The translations under genes and the position numbers were made by a program. The notes beneath the pieces were generated by a model. It saw only the letters and a program-made list of their open reading frames with translations. It had not been told where the DNA came from and ran no database searches. A stretch of 64,000 nt of DNA from Anaerolineaceae bacterium UBA5404 (lineage in GTDB: Bacteria > Chloroflexota > Anaerolineae > Anaerolineales > Anaerolineaceae), in contig DHNY01000014.1 of assembly GCA_002409625.1 (NCBI GenBank), positions 6,807 to 70,806 of the forward strand. The letters run 5' to 3'. This document shows positions 25,568 to 34,402 of the stretch, piece by piece (the first letter of the stretch is position 1; the number at the start of each line of letters is the position of its first letter).

Positions 25568-26761
25568 ATGATCAAACGACCCTTATACCTAAAACGAATT
25601 CAACCGATGATTGATACGGAGTTTATTAAGGTTATTACCGGCGTACGTCGATCTGGTAAAAGCTATTTATTATTAATGATTAAAAATATGCTCCTTGAGC
25701 GTGGTGTTAAGGAACAGTGCATTATCTATATTAATTTTGAAAACCCAGATAATGCGCATCTTCTTTTAGAAAAAAACCTGTATGACTTTGTTAAATTGAA
25801 CAAACCAGACTCAGGAAAAGTTTATCTTCTTTTTGATGAAATACAAGAAGTAAATGAATGGCAGAAACAAGTAAACGGCATGCGTGTGGCATTCGATTGT
25901 GATATTTACCTGACAGGGTCAAATGCTTCCTTACTTTCTGGTGAACTGGCTACTTATTTAACAGGGCGTTTTGTGGAAATCAAGATGCTTCCTCTAAGTT
26001 TTTCGGAATATCTGATGTTTAAGAATCTTGAGAATGGTGATAGTAGCCGATATTTTCAAGACTATGTGCAGTATGGCGGGTTCCCATCGGTTGTGTTGCA
26101 GGATGATGCTCAATTAAAGAAAGATGTTCTCAACGGTATTTACCAAAGTATTCTTTGGCGGGACGTTGCATTCAGATCTGATATTAGAGAACCAGATACT
26201 CTTGAAAGAATAGCTCGGTTCTTGATTGACAACATTGGACATTCGGTGACGACAAATAAAATTGCAAATACTATTAGAAGTAGTGGCAAGAAAATCAGTA
26301 ATGTGACAGTTGATGCTTATCTGAAATTATTGGAAGATTCGTTTTTGTTTTATAAAGCTCAACGTTATGACATCCGTGGCAAAGAATATTTAAAAAGTCA
26401 GGCAAAGTACTATGTTTCTGATTTGGGAATCGTGTTATCGGCCTTAAAGAAAACACAATCCAATCGTGGGTCAAAGATTGAGAATATAGTTTTTTTGGAA
26501 CTTAAACGAAAAGGATATGAGGTTTTTGTTGGTAAATATGATTCAAAAGAGATTGATTTTGTCGCCTTGCGCATGGATCAGACTCTATATATACAGGTAA
26601 CTGATCAACTGCCTGATGAAAGTGATCGCGAAACTGATAACTTACTCTATTTACCAACTGGCCACAAAAAGATGGTCATCACCAACCATTGGGAAAACGT
26701 TGGTAATATTGATGGCATCGAAATTGTTCATGTAGTTGATTTTTTGTTGGGTAATGATTAG
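25568..26761 (+). CDS. AAA ATPase with DUF4143 C-terminal domain
   Basis: 397 residues. Walker A is VITGVRRSGKSYLLLMI at residues 19-35, Walker B is YLLFDEIQEVNEWQ, and the sensor-like strand is DIYLTGSNASLLSGELATYL. The C-terminal DUF4143 part has LKRKGYEVFVG and EIDFVALRMD, a PD-(D/E)xK-like core. The family is widespread, patchily distributed and of unknown role; some members are linked to toxin-antitoxin or defence loci. AGGTAGG lies upstream of the start. More AT-rich than its neighbours, suggesting later acquisition. Flanked by unrelated single genes. Confidence 0.85.
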   Translation: MIKRPLYLKRIQPMIDTEFIKVITGVRRSGKSYLLLMIKNMLLERGVKEQCIIYINFENPDNAHLLLEKNLYDFVKLNKPDSGKVYLLFDEIQEVNEWQKQVNGMRVAFDCDIYLTGSNASLLSGELATYLTGRFVEIKMLPLSFSEYLMFKNLENGDSSRYFQDYVQYGGFPSVVLQDDAQLKKDVLNGIYQSILWRDVAFRSDIREPDTLERIARFLIDNIGHSVTTNKIANTIRSSGKKISNVTVDAYLKLLEDSFLFYKAQRYDIRGKEYLKSQAKYYVSDLGIVLSALKKTQSNRGSKIENIVFLELKRKGYEVFVGKYDSKEIDFVALRMDQTLYIQVTDQLPDESDRETDNLLYLPTGHKKMVITNHWENVGNIDGIEIVHVVDFLLGND

Positions 26762-26860
26762 TCAACTGGAACAATTGCCAGCAAGATTTGTTTTTTCACA
26801 GAAAGCATAATAAGTCAATTACGTTTATCTGTTTTTTTATAATCGTAAAGGAGTCTGGAC

Positions 26861-27199
26861 ATGATAAACATTTTCCATGTTTTCCTGTTTCTAAGTGAAA
26901 TCGCGCTGTGGATTGGCGCCGGGCGTTTGGCTTTTCTTTTGGTCAATAGGCCAAAAAACTGGTCGATTGTCGCTTTTATTTCGGTAAGCCTTATTTTTAT
27001 TGTTATCTGGTCTTTTATTTTTGCGCCAAAAGCCGATTATCGCATGCCAAAGCTCCCTCGTACGATAATTATTGCATTGCTTTCAATTGCTATTGGTCTG
27101 GGACTTTATCTTAAAGGGGATTTGGTTTTTGGTTTGGTCATTTTAATCGGCGCAACGCTCTTACAAATTGTCGGACAATACTTTGTGGCTGTTGATTGA
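26861..27199 (+). CDS. small hypothetical membrane protein
   Basis: 112 residues with about four membrane spans (segments beginning IFHVFLFLSEIALW, WSIVAFISVSLIFIVIW, TIIIALLSIAIGLGL and LVFGLVILIGATLLQIVGQ). No family is recognised. AAAGGAG lies nine nt before the ATG, a strong start signal. The motif IGAGRLAFLLVNRP follows the first span. The last residues QYFVAVD are cytosolic or external. Monocistronic, between the DUF4143 ATPase and a methyltransferase gene. Confidence 0.6.
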   Translation: MINIFHVFLFLSEIALWIGAGRLAFLLVNRPKNWSIVAFISVSLIFIVIWSFIFAPKADYRMPKLPRTIIIALLSIAIGLGLYLKGDLVFGLVILIGATLLQIVGQYFVAVD

Positions 27200-27385
27200 T
27201 GGCTTTTTTATCGCATGTTTATATGTTTTTATAACAGGCAGGTGGGTATTATTGGTCATGTAAAAGTTCCTTTCATGACGAAATGTGTATGTAATTTGTG
27301 AAGTCCTGATAAAATGTTAGTTGCATATAACAATAATCAGTAAAGCGAATGCGGAATTAAAAAACGTTTTGAAAGTGACTCAAGC

Positions 27386-28195
27386 ATGAAAGAACTTAAA
27401 GGTGTGGCAAATACATTATTCGTACCCTTAGCAGCACGGATTGCGGTTTCTAAACAATTCCCGGAATACTTTTATGATGAAAGGGCTTTGGCACTGGACT
27501 CCAATATTCCCATGGAACTCAGGCAAGGAACATCGGAGTATAGCAACATGGCTTCGGCTTCAAGGTATTACCAGATGGACAAGATGGTAAGTGCGTTTTT
27601 GGCGAAGCATGTCAAAGCAAATATTATTTTCTTGGGTGCAGGACTGGAGACCGCCTATTTTCGCCTTTTTGAAGCCAATGAACATGCCGAAATAAACTTT
27701 TATGAAATTGACTTACCAGAAGCGATTGAAGTACGACGCGAATTGTTGGGAATAGGTGAGCGGGAGCAATTGATTGCGGCGGATGTCTTCAAGATGACCT
27801 GGTTAGACGGTATCGACCTTTCTTTGCCAACCTTGATGCTTGCAGCGGGTTTGTTTCAGTATTTTCATGAAGAAGATGTGCTTAAATTTATTAAAACTAT
27901 AAAATCAAAATTCCCGAAAGGTGAGTTGATTTTTGATGCGGTCAGTGAGACGGGCTTGAAATATAGCAATCGCTTTATCAAGAAAACGGGCAACAAAGAC
28001 GCTTTGATGCATTTCTATGTTAATGATGCTACTGCATTTGCAGACAAAACAGACACGGCGTTATTGGCGGAAAAGGTGTTTTTCTCAGACGCACTGCAGA
28101 AGCTTGGCAAGCAACTAAAGTGGCTAACCCGCCTCTTTATGCGCATAACCGATAAAAAGAAACGGCTTGTTATAGTGCATTTGAGCTTGAACTGA
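27386..28195 (+). CDS. LCMT/PPM-family class I O-methyltransferase
   Basis: 269 residues of the leucine carboxyl methyltransferase-like family (Pfam Methyltransf_15 group, also called TcmP-like). Marks are SNMASASRYYQMDKMV with the conserved Arg-Tyr, the SAM loop NIIFLGAGLETAYFRLFE, FYEIDLPEAIEVRRELL, and LPTLMLAAGLFQYFHEEDV. In other organisms these proteins methylate carboxyl or hydroxyl groups, including in polyketide pathways; no biosynthetic genes are nearby, so the substrate is unknown. The start is taken as the ATG at 27386; the Shine-Dalgarno is weak (GAAAGTG). Stands alone. Confidence 0.75.
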   Translation: MKELKGVANTLFVPLAARIAVSKQFPEYFYDERALALDSNIPMELRQGTSEYSNMASASRYYQMDKMVSAFLAKHVKANIIFLGAGLETAYFRLFEANEHAEINFYEIDLPEAIEVRRELLGIGEREQLIAADVFKMTWLDGIDLSLPTLMLAAGLFQYFHEEDVLKFIKTIKSKFPKGELIFDAVSETGLKYSNRFIKKTGNKDALMHFYVNDATAFADKTDTALLAEKVFFSDALQKLGKQLKWLTRLFMRITDKKKRLVIVHLSLN

Positions 28196-28337
28196 AGCTT
28201 TTCGGATTAAGCATCAGCTGATACATATCATTGTCAAAAATAATGCCTTAACACCTTTGGAAAATAACCCAAGCAGTAAAGCCATTTATTCGCAACCGAG
28301 AGCTAAAAATGGTATAACATAGCTAGGAGTTTGTGCT

Positions 28338-28847
28338 ATGGCAGATTATAAAATCATCACTCATCCCGACCCGTTTTTACGACGGAAAGCCAAGAAAGTA
28401 AGCAGTTTTGACAAGGATTTTCAGGCTTTAATCGAGGATATGTTCAATATTATGCGTGAGGCACCTGGTGTCGGGCTTGCCGCGCCGCAAATTGGTGTGA
28501 GTCAACGCATTGTAGTGGTGGAGTATACCGACCCTGATATTGAAGACGCCAAGCCTAAAACGTTTGTGTTGGTTAATCCAGAAATCATCAAACACTCAGA
28601 AGAAACGACTGAAGATCTTGAAGGCTGTCTTTCTGTGCCGGGATTGGTGGGTATGGTTGAGCGCTGGGATGCGGTTACCGTGAAAGCCCAGAATCGATTT
28701 GGAAAAACGGTCAAAATCAAGGCTGATGACTGGCTGGCACGCATCTTCCAACATGAAATGGACCATTTGGACGGTGTTTTATACATCGATAAAGCGACTG
28801 AGGTCTTTGAACCCACACCTGAAGAGGCAGCACAGATTAAAGACTAA
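28338..28847 (+). CDS. def: peptide deformylase
   Basis: Removes the N-formyl group from nascent proteins. 169 residues with all three signatures: GVGLAAPQIGVSQRIVV (motif 1), EGCLSVPGLVG (motif 2, Cys metal ligand) and FQHEMDHLDGVLY (motif 3, HExxH). The metal is normally iron. TAGGAG precedes the ATG. The stop codon overlaps the recF start by one base (TAATG), so the two genes are coupled. Confidence 0.96.
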   Translation: MADYKIITHPDPFLRRKAKKVSSFDKDFQALIEDMFNIMREAPGVGLAAPQIGVSQRIVVVEYTDPDIEDAKPKTFVLVNPEIIKHSEETTEDLEGCLSVPGLVGMVERWDAVTVKAQNRFGKTVKIKADDWLARIFQHEMDHLDGVLYIDKATEVFEPTPEEAAQIKD

Positions 28848-30052
28848 TGCACCTTAAACGTTTATCCCTGACCCATTTTCGTGCGTTTACCCGTCTGGAT
28901 ATTGATTTTCCCAGACGGATTATTTTGTTCACCGGAAAAAATGCCCAGGGAAAGACCACCATTCTGGAAGCGATTGCCTACCTTGCTAATTTTTCATCTT
29001 TCCATGCTAGCACTGATCGCCAATTACTCAATTTCAATATGCCTGTTGAGCCGGTTATGGTTGGGCGCATTATTGGCGAATTTGAAAGGCAGGGCAGGGA
29101 TCATAGCATCGAAGTGCGTTTTATTCAGGAATATAACGGACAAGTCCAGCCAAGGTTTCGCAAGCAGGTTTTGCTGGATGGCGTGCAAAAAAAGATTGGC
29201 GAGCTCTATGGACAGTTCAATGTGGTCAACTTTTTGCCTCAGATGTCGCGCATCATTGAAGGGTCACCTTCTGATCGGCGCGCCTATTTGGACGAAATTC
29301 TTTCGCAGGTTGAGCCTGGTTACGCGCGCAATTTGTTCACCTATAACAAGGCGCTTAGTCAGCGGAACGCCTTATTAAAAAATTTGTTTGAAAGTAATGG
29401 CGATTTAGATCAATTGGAAGCCTGGGATGAAATGCTTGCCCAGCACGGTGCGGTGCTTATGGATGGGCGTATTCGGGCTTTGGATGAGCTTGAACGCCAG
29501 GCATTGGGTATTCATCATCGTTTAACCCGCGAGAGTGAAGTGCTGCGATTTCATTATGAGCCGAGCTACAATCCGATTGCTAAAAATGATGAGCAACTCT
29601 TTTTACCGGTGCAAACAGAAAACAACCTTGTGGGGATAGATTTTAGAGAATTGGAAAAAGGGTTCAAGGAAGCTTTGTGTAAGAACCGCCGGCAGGATTT
29701 GGCGCGAGGCGTAACAAGCATTGGACCTCATCGCGATGAATTTCGCTTTTTGAGTAACGGTATTGACCTTGGGCATTATGGATCCCGCGGTCAAACCCGA
29801 AGCGCCTTGCTTTCTCTCAAATTTGCCGAAGTGGGATGGATGAAAGAGCGCATTGGTGATAGCCCGGTATTGCTTTTGGATGAGATTATGGCAGAACTGG
29901 ACCCTGAGCGGCGTGAGGATTTGCTCAAATTAGTCGGTGAAGTGGATCAAGCCATGCTGACTACAACCGATAAAAACATGTTCCCATCCAGTTTTGTGAA
30001 TGCTTGCGAAACATGGACGGTTCACGAAGGTTTGGTAAAAAAAGACGCCTAG
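28847..30052 (+). CDS. recF: DNA replication and repair protein RecF
   Basis: 401 residues, an SMC-like ATPase that loads RecA at gaps. Walker A is ILFTGKNAQGKTTILEAIAYLA at the N-terminus; the RecF signature region SPSDRRAYLDEILSQVEPGY and the D-loop/Walker B SPVLLLDEIMAELDPERREDLL are clear. The Q/signature loop is GSRGQTRSALLSLKFAE. Its usual neighbours dnaA, dnaN and gyrB are missing; it is instead coupled to def. The last codons run through an A-rich stretch that, on the other strand, forms the T-run of a terminator for the convergent lipoprotein gene. Confidence 0.95.
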   Translation: MHLKRLSLTHFRAFTRLDIDFPRRIILFTGKNAQGKTTILEAIAYLANFSSFHASTDRQLLNFNMPVEPVMVGRIIGEFERQGRDHSIEVRFIQEYNGQVQPRFRKQVLLDGVQKKIGELYGQFNVVNFLPQMSRIIEGSPSDRRAYLDEILSQVEPGYARNLFTYNKALSQRNALLKNLFESNGDLDQLEAWDEMLAQHGAVLMDGRIRALDELERQALGIHHRLTRESEVLRFHYEPSYNPIAKNDEQLFLPVQTENNLVGIDFRELEKGFKEALCKNRRQDLARGVTSIGPHRDEFRFLSNGIDLGHYGSRGQTRSALLSLKFAEVGWMKERIGDSPVLLLDEIMAELDPERREDLLKLVGEVDQAMLTTTDKNMFPSSFVNACETWTVHEGLVKKDA

Positions 30053-30066
30053 CAGTGCCAGGCGTC
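30037..30066 (-). terminator. terminator of the Ig-domain lipoprotein gene, inside the recF 3' end
   Basis: Read on the minus strand: 7-bp stem GACGCCT / AGGCGTC (30066-30044) with a 9-nt loop, then seven T (30043-30037). The sequence overlaps the last codons of recF on the plus strand. Confidence 0.7.
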
Positions 30067-30086
30067 CATAATGTAAATTTCCTCAA

Positions 30087-31844
30087 TTAATGGAGCTGAA
30101 TATCGATAATCGGTTGAATGCTTTGAAAACCTTGATCAAAACAAACAAGCTCGCTTTTAAATTCCAGCTCTGAAGTGGATTTGTTGCTCACTTCAAACAG
30201 CCATCCGTTAAGTACTGGGCGATTGATTGTAATAGAAAAGTCGCTCAGTCTTTCATAATTGGCACTAATGGCTAAACCTTGTCCGCAAGTTAGGGTGATT
30301 TGTTTGGTTTCGTTTGGCTTTATCTTCTCAGATTTTGGATAAGCATAGCGACTGGCATAGGTACTTCTGGAAAAGCCTATGGTCTGTAGGTTAAGGCTAA
30401 TGGCTAGGTTTGAAGGGTTGTTTACTTTGATGTATCCTTGATTGCTTTCTGTGCGTGATTCCAGCAATGATAAAGTGTTGCCGGGATCCAAGGCATAACC
30501 ACTACCCGCTATAACAACATCGGATATGAGCTTGAATTCGCTTATTTCATTAGCTGGTGCAAGGTTTTCTTCAGCATTGACTTGCACTTTTAAGTTCGGG
30601 TCGACCAGACAATTAACATGAACGCTGATGCGTTGGCTTCGATTTGTTGTATTTGTGGCAGTAATTGACCAGCCATTGGCGATGCGTTGACTGGCAGTGA
30701 TGTTGATGCCATTAGTCACAGTATAACCGCCACTCACAGCTTGACCGCCAACATCATTACATGAAACGGAAAGCTCCAAGGTCTCACCTTTGTTAATATC
30801 CTTGGGGTTCATCGCGATAATTGTATAAGGTCCGGGAACCTGGCTGGGTTCAGGAGTGGGTTCCGTTGTTGGAACCGGCGTTTGGCTAGGGACAGTTGTA
30901 GATGTGGGCACCTGAGTGGCTGTTGCGGTTGGCATGGGCGTATTGGTTGCGGTTGGAACCAAGGTTGGCGTTTGGGTTGGCGTGTTTGTTGGTGTTGTCG
31001 TGTTGGTTTGGGTCGCTGTTGGACTGGGTGTTGCGGTTGGACCCGGAATGATGATGCGGTATTTTAGCTCGGCGTCGAGGAGCGAGCCTTTATCGGTTTG
31101 GATCTTCCAGATACCGGTATATTCCCCTGGGAAGCGTGGCGCGCTGAGTTCAAGCCCGATGTCAACCACTTCACCCGCGTTAATATTGCGCAAGGCGTTT
31201 GGCGAATTGCCGCCCATCAAACTACCACTGATGTAAACCAGTTTGTAATCAACCCAATCGCAACTACCGTTGTTGTGCACACGCCAGCTTTTTGTAAAGC
31301 TTTGTCCTGCTTTCAATTCTGTGCCATCCGGGATGCTTAAATCAGCAAGTAAAGTCGCTGCTGTGGTGCAGTTGGCTTGGGTGGGCTGGCTGGTTGGGGT
31401 TGGCTCTCCAGGCGCCAGGGTCGGCTCAGGCGTGAGCGCGCCGGGTGGTTCCACTATGGTAATGGCAATTTTTGAGCTTACGTAAGATTTACCGGATCGA
31501 TTGTAAACACGAACCTCAATCATTGTGGGTGAGGCTTGGCTTGGAGTCCAAGCTTGCCTCACGGCATTGCTTTGGACCTGGGCGGCGGTCTTGCTTTGAA
31601 CGAGCTCGTTGTTTGCCCATAATTCAATGCGCGACCAACTTTCATCACCACTGATGAGAGAATGGATAACGATCTCACGGTTGGCATAAAACTGGGCACC
31701 CGTTCTGGGTTCAGAAATCTCAACTTTTAAACCGGGTTCACGGTTGCGCGAACAAGAAACCACAACCAACAATACGACTGCTATAAGCGCGGTTGTTACG
31801 AGCGCAATAATAGAAACGGCGTTTTTTCTCATGGGCTTCTCCAT
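30087..31844 (-). CDS. lipoprotein with NBR1-like Ig domain and Thr/Pro-rich linker
   Basis: 585 residues. The N-terminus is a lipoprotein signal: a hydrophobic run ending VVVSCSRN, with Cys as the lipobox residue near position 31. A beta domain at about 35-130 (EISEPRTGAQFYANREIVIH) is followed by an NBR1-type Ig-like domain at about 158-265, with DLSIPDGTELKAGQSFTKSW, GSCDWVDYKLVYISG and APRFPGEYTGIWKIQTD. A linker of about 70 residues rich in Thr, Pro and Ala (PTATPSPTATQTNTTTPTNT pattern) leads to a C-terminal beta region of about 240 residues. This architecture is common in Anaerolineae surface proteins. Two adjacent starts (31844, 31832) each have GGAG; the first is kept. Function unknown, probably binding at the cell surface. 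Confidence 0.75.
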   Translation of the reverse strand: MEKPMRKNAVSIIALVTTALIAVVLLVVVSCSRNREPGLKVEISEPRTGAQFYANREIVIHSLISGDESWSRIELWANNELVQSKTAAQVQSNAVRQAWTPSQASPTMIEVRVYNRSGKSYVSSKIAITIVEPPGALTPEPTLAPGEPTPTSQPTQANCTTAATLLADLSIPDGTELKAGQSFTKSWRVHNNGSCDWVDYKLVYISGSLMGGNSPNALRNINAGEVVDIGLELSAPRFPGEYTGIWKIQTDKGSLLDAELKYRIIIPGPTATPSPTATQTNTTTPTNTPTQTPTLVPTATNTPMPTATATQVPTSTTVPSQTPVPTTEPTPEPSQVPGPYTIIAMNPKDINKGETLELSVSCNDVGGQAVSGGYTVTNGINITASQRIANGWSITATNTTNRSQRISVHVNCLVDPNLKVQVNAEENLAPANEISEFKLISDVVIAGSGYALDPGNTLSLLESRTESNQGYIKVNNPSNLAISLNLQTIGFSRSTYASRYAYPKSEKIKPNETKQITLTCGQGLAISANYERLSDFSITINRPVLNGWLFEVSNKSTSELEFKSELVCFDQGFQSIQPIIDIQLH

Positions 31845-31896
31845 AATAACTCCATTAAGGCATCTATATAACGCTTGAGTACCTCAAGAAGTTCCG

Positions 31897-32239
31897 GTTC
31901 AGGTTGGTCTATAAGCCGTATTCTGTCGAGGAAGCGCATCTATCTGGGCAAAACGTCACCGCTTTGCTCTTGCGGTCTACCCGGAAATCAAATGAGCCGA
32001 GCCAACTCTCTTTCCTGTTTGACCTTGCACCGGATGGGGGTTACCTGGCCGAGCCTGTTACCAAACTCGCCGGTGGTCTCTTACACCACCTTTTCAACCT
32101 TACGTTTATAAAACGCGGTATGTTTCTGTGGCCCTAATCCAGAAGCTTACACCTCTCCAGGCGTTACCTGGCATCCTGCTCTGTGGTGTACGGACTTTCC
32201 TCACTCTGAGGCGAGCGCGCGCGTCCAACCAACCTGAAC
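31897..32239 (-). ncRNA. rnpB: RNase P RNA, bacterial type A
   Basis: The catalytic RNA of RNase P, on the minus strand. The 5' end GTTCAGGTTGGT (32239-32228) pairs perfectly with the 3' end ACCAACCTGAAC (31908-31897) to form P1. Conserved elements in order: GAGGAAAGTCCG (32202-32191), CAGGATGCCAGGTAACGCC, ACAGAAACATACCGC, AAGAGACCACCGG, a GCAAGGTCAA region, and near the 3' end ACAGAATACGGCTTATAGACC, the universal P4 strand. The size is normal for type A. Exact ends are from the P1 pairing. It starts just upstream (on its strand) of the divergent secG promoter region. Confidence 0.95.
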
Positions 32240-32399
32240 AAATTAATCATAGCAGAATTGAGCTTCAATGTCTAAATGATTTTAGTAAAAATAGAAAGCC
32301 AGGGCTAAAAAAATGCATGGTTGTGCTTTTTTCATCAAATAAGTTGACGATTTTCGCGCTTTAGGTATAATTCTCTTTTGCACATTGTAGGAGGCAGAT

Positions 32400-32624
32400 T
32401 TGAACCCGTTAATTAATATTTCGATGATCATCATTTCCATTGTCCTGATTATCAGCATCTTGCTGCAAAGTAAGGGTGTTGGTCTTGGTGGTCTGGCAGG
32501 TGGCGATTCTGGTGGTGTTTATACCCAACGCAGAGGCATTGAAAAAGTGATGTTTTACATCACCATCAGCCTAAGTGTTGTGTTTATCATCCTGGCTTTG
32601 CTGAGTGTCATTTTGACCAAGTAG
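32400..32624 (+). CDS. secG: preprotein translocase subunit SecG
   Basis: 74 residues with two membrane spans: INISMIIISIVLIISILLQ and MFYITISLSVVFIILALLSV. The family loop QSKGVGLGGLAGGDSGGVYT lies between them. SecG aids SecYEG protein export. The start is a TTG at 32400, fixed by AGGAGG five nt upstream and by full alignment with the family's first span. A TATAAT-like box (GTATAATTC) lies about 35 nt upstream. Followed by a hairpin terminator. Confidence 0.92.
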   Translation: MNPLINISMIIISIVLIISILLQSKGVGLGGLAGGDSGGVYTQRRGIEKVMFYITISLSVVFIILALLSVILTK

Positions 32625-32670
32625 GTTACGCCTTTTCTCCCGGCGTAGCGACAATTCTATATGGAGGATT

Positions 32671-32706
32671 AAGACGACTCGCCATGTGCGACTGTCGTCT
32701 TTTTTT
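32671..32706 (+). terminator. terminator after secG, immediately before the next start codon
   Basis: Stem AAGACGAC / GTCGTCTT with an inner CGC/GCG pairing and loop CATGT, followed by T's to 32706. The ATG of the peptide-binding protein gene is at 32712, five bases past the T-run, so the hairpin may also act as an attenuator. Confidence 0.75.
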
Positions 32707-32711
32707 CTAAG

Positions 32712-34385
32712 ATGAAACAATTTCGCTGGCAATTGCTGATCGTTTTCTTAACTGCCTTGATTGTGGGTTTGATCTTAACCTTTAATCAAAGCAAACCTGT
32801 TGTACCAGTTACCCAAGAACCCAGTCCCATCAGTGGCGGAAGCTATACAGAAGCCTTGGTAGGGCAATTTTCCCGCTTGAACCCCTTGTTGGATCATTAC
32901 AACCAGCCAGACCGGGATGTTGACCGTTTGCTGTTTAGCCGATTGATTCGCCATGACAGAAGCGGGCGACCCATTGCAGAGCTTGCCCAAAATTGGACCG
33001 TCTCTGAAGACGCCACGCATTTCACCTTTTACCTCAACCAAAATGCGGTGTGGCATGATGGCGTGCCGGTTACCAGCCATGACGTGGCTTTTACCATCAG
33101 TTTGTTGCAAAGTGGAAGCCCTTATATCGCGCCAAATTTAAGAGAACTTTGGCCAAAAGTGCAGGTGCTGGTGCATGGCGATGATGCCATTGAATTTATT
33201 TTGCAAGACAGCTTTGCCGCTTTTTTTGACTATCTGAGTTTTCAAATATTGCCATCGCACCTTTTGCAAATTCAGAGTGTTGAGGAACTTATTGACCATC
33301 CTTTTACGCTTGCTCCAATTGGTTCGGGACCTTACCGTTTTTCAAAACTTATATTGGATAATGCCGTGATTAAGGGCATTGAACTCGAAGTTAATGAGTT
33401 TTATTTTGAACCGCGTGCTTTTATCGATAAGATCACTTTTAAGTACTATCACGATCGCGAATCTGCTTTGCAGGCTTATTTAGCGGGTGAGGTTGATGGA
33501 CTTTCGTCTATTTCCACAAATGAGATGAACCGTGTATTGGCCCAACCCGGCTTGAACCTTTATTCCAGTCGCGAAGCCCAGTTGAACATGATTTTTCTAA
33601 ATAGCAACAGTCCTGATGCTGGTTACCTCAAAAACGCTGATTTTAGAAAAGCTTTAATGGCTGCAGTCAACCGACAGGGTATGATTGATGAGGTTTTGAT
33701 GGGGCAAGGTGTGCTGGCAGTGGGTCCATTCTTGCCGGATAGCTGGGCATTTTATGATGGGCAAACAGAATACCGTTATGACCCGGATCTTGCCAGACAG
33801 CTTATTGCCGCCCAAGGGATGGCATTGAGTGACAGTGGCAGCCTGTACACAAAGGAAGGACAAGCCGTTCGTCTTCACCTGCTGGTGCCAGAAAACCCTC
33901 AATATCAGGCTTTAGCTGCTGTGGTAGAACGTAACTGGCGAAGTGTGGGCATTGATGTGGTCTTGGAAGTTTATCCTTTCGAGCAAGTCCTGGCTAAACT
34001 GGACTCGCGACAATATCAAGCAGCTTTAATCGATATCGACTTTTCAGCAACGCCTGACCCCGACCCTTATCCTTTCTGGAGCGAGGCGACTGTTTCAGGC
34101 GGTCAGAATTATTCAGGATGGGTGAACAGCACCGCCAGTGAATATATAGAACAAGCCCGGGTGATTAGCGATTATGACCTGAGAACGAAGCTTTACCGTA
34201 ACTTTCAGGTTTTATTTTCGGAGGACTTACCCTCATTGCCTCTGTTTTTCCCGGTATACAACTATGCTGTGAAGGACTCAATCCAAAACGTTTCAATGGG
34301 ACCAATTTATGACCCCAGTGACAGGTTTAATACGATTGGTGAATGGTATATCCGCACTGGCATCGCTGAAGATGCTCAGGAATAA
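32712..34385 (+). CDS. ABC transporter substrate-binding protein, peptide/nickel type (SBP_bac_5)
   Basis: 557 residues of the DppA/OppA family. An N-terminal hydrophobic anchor (LLIVFLTALIVGLILTF) has no lipobox cysteine, so it is a membrane-anchored rather than lipid-anchored protein. The SBP_5 landmarks follow: GGSYTEALVGQFSRLNPLLD, LLFSRLIRHDRSGRPIAELA, WTVSEDATHFTFYLNQNAVW, PIGSGPYRFSKL and VNRQGMIDEVLMGQGV. No permease or ATPase gene is adjacent, so it is an orphan receptor. The start has no good Shine-Dalgarno, and a terminator ends six bases upstream. It is followed 17 bp later by the adenosyltransferase gene, so co-transcription with it is likely. Confidence 0.88.
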   Translation: MKQFRWQLLIVFLTALIVGLILTFNQSKPVVPVTQEPSPISGGSYTEALVGQFSRLNPLLDHYNQPDRDVDRLLFSRLIRHDRSGRPIAELAQNWTVSEDATHFTFYLNQNAVWHDGVPVTSHDVAFTISLLQSGSPYIAPNLRELWPKVQVLVHGDDAIEFILQDSFAAFFDYLSFQILPSHLLQIQSVEELIDHPFTLAPIGSGPYRFSKLILDNAVIKGIELEVNEFYFEPRAFIDKITFKYYHDRESALQAYLAGEVDGLSSISTNEMNRVLAQPGLNLYSSREAQLNMIFLNSNSPDAGYLKNADFRKALMAAVNRQGMIDEVLMGQGVLAVGPFLPDSWAFYDGQTEYRYDPDLARQLIAAQGMALSDSGSLYTKEGQAVRLHLLVPENPQYQALAAVVERNWRSVGIDVVLEVYPFEQVLAKLDSRQYQAALIDIDFSATPDPDPYPFWSEATVSGGQNYSGWVNSTASEYIEQARVISDYDLRTKLYRNFQVLFSEDLPSLPLFFPVYNYAVKDSIQNVSMGPIYDPSDRFNTIGEWYIRTGIAEDAQE

Positions 34386-34402
34386 GATCTTTAGGAGTTG
34401 AC

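Noticed and set aside
30882..31485. Trp/Gly/Val-rich frames on the plus strand
   Set aside because: Antisense shadows of the Thr/Pro-rich linker of the lipoprotein; repetitive composition explains them.
31875..32364. Several open frames on the plus strand
   Set aside because: They lie over or beside the RNase P RNA gene; the RNA has all conserved elements and the frames have no Shine-Dalgarno or family match.
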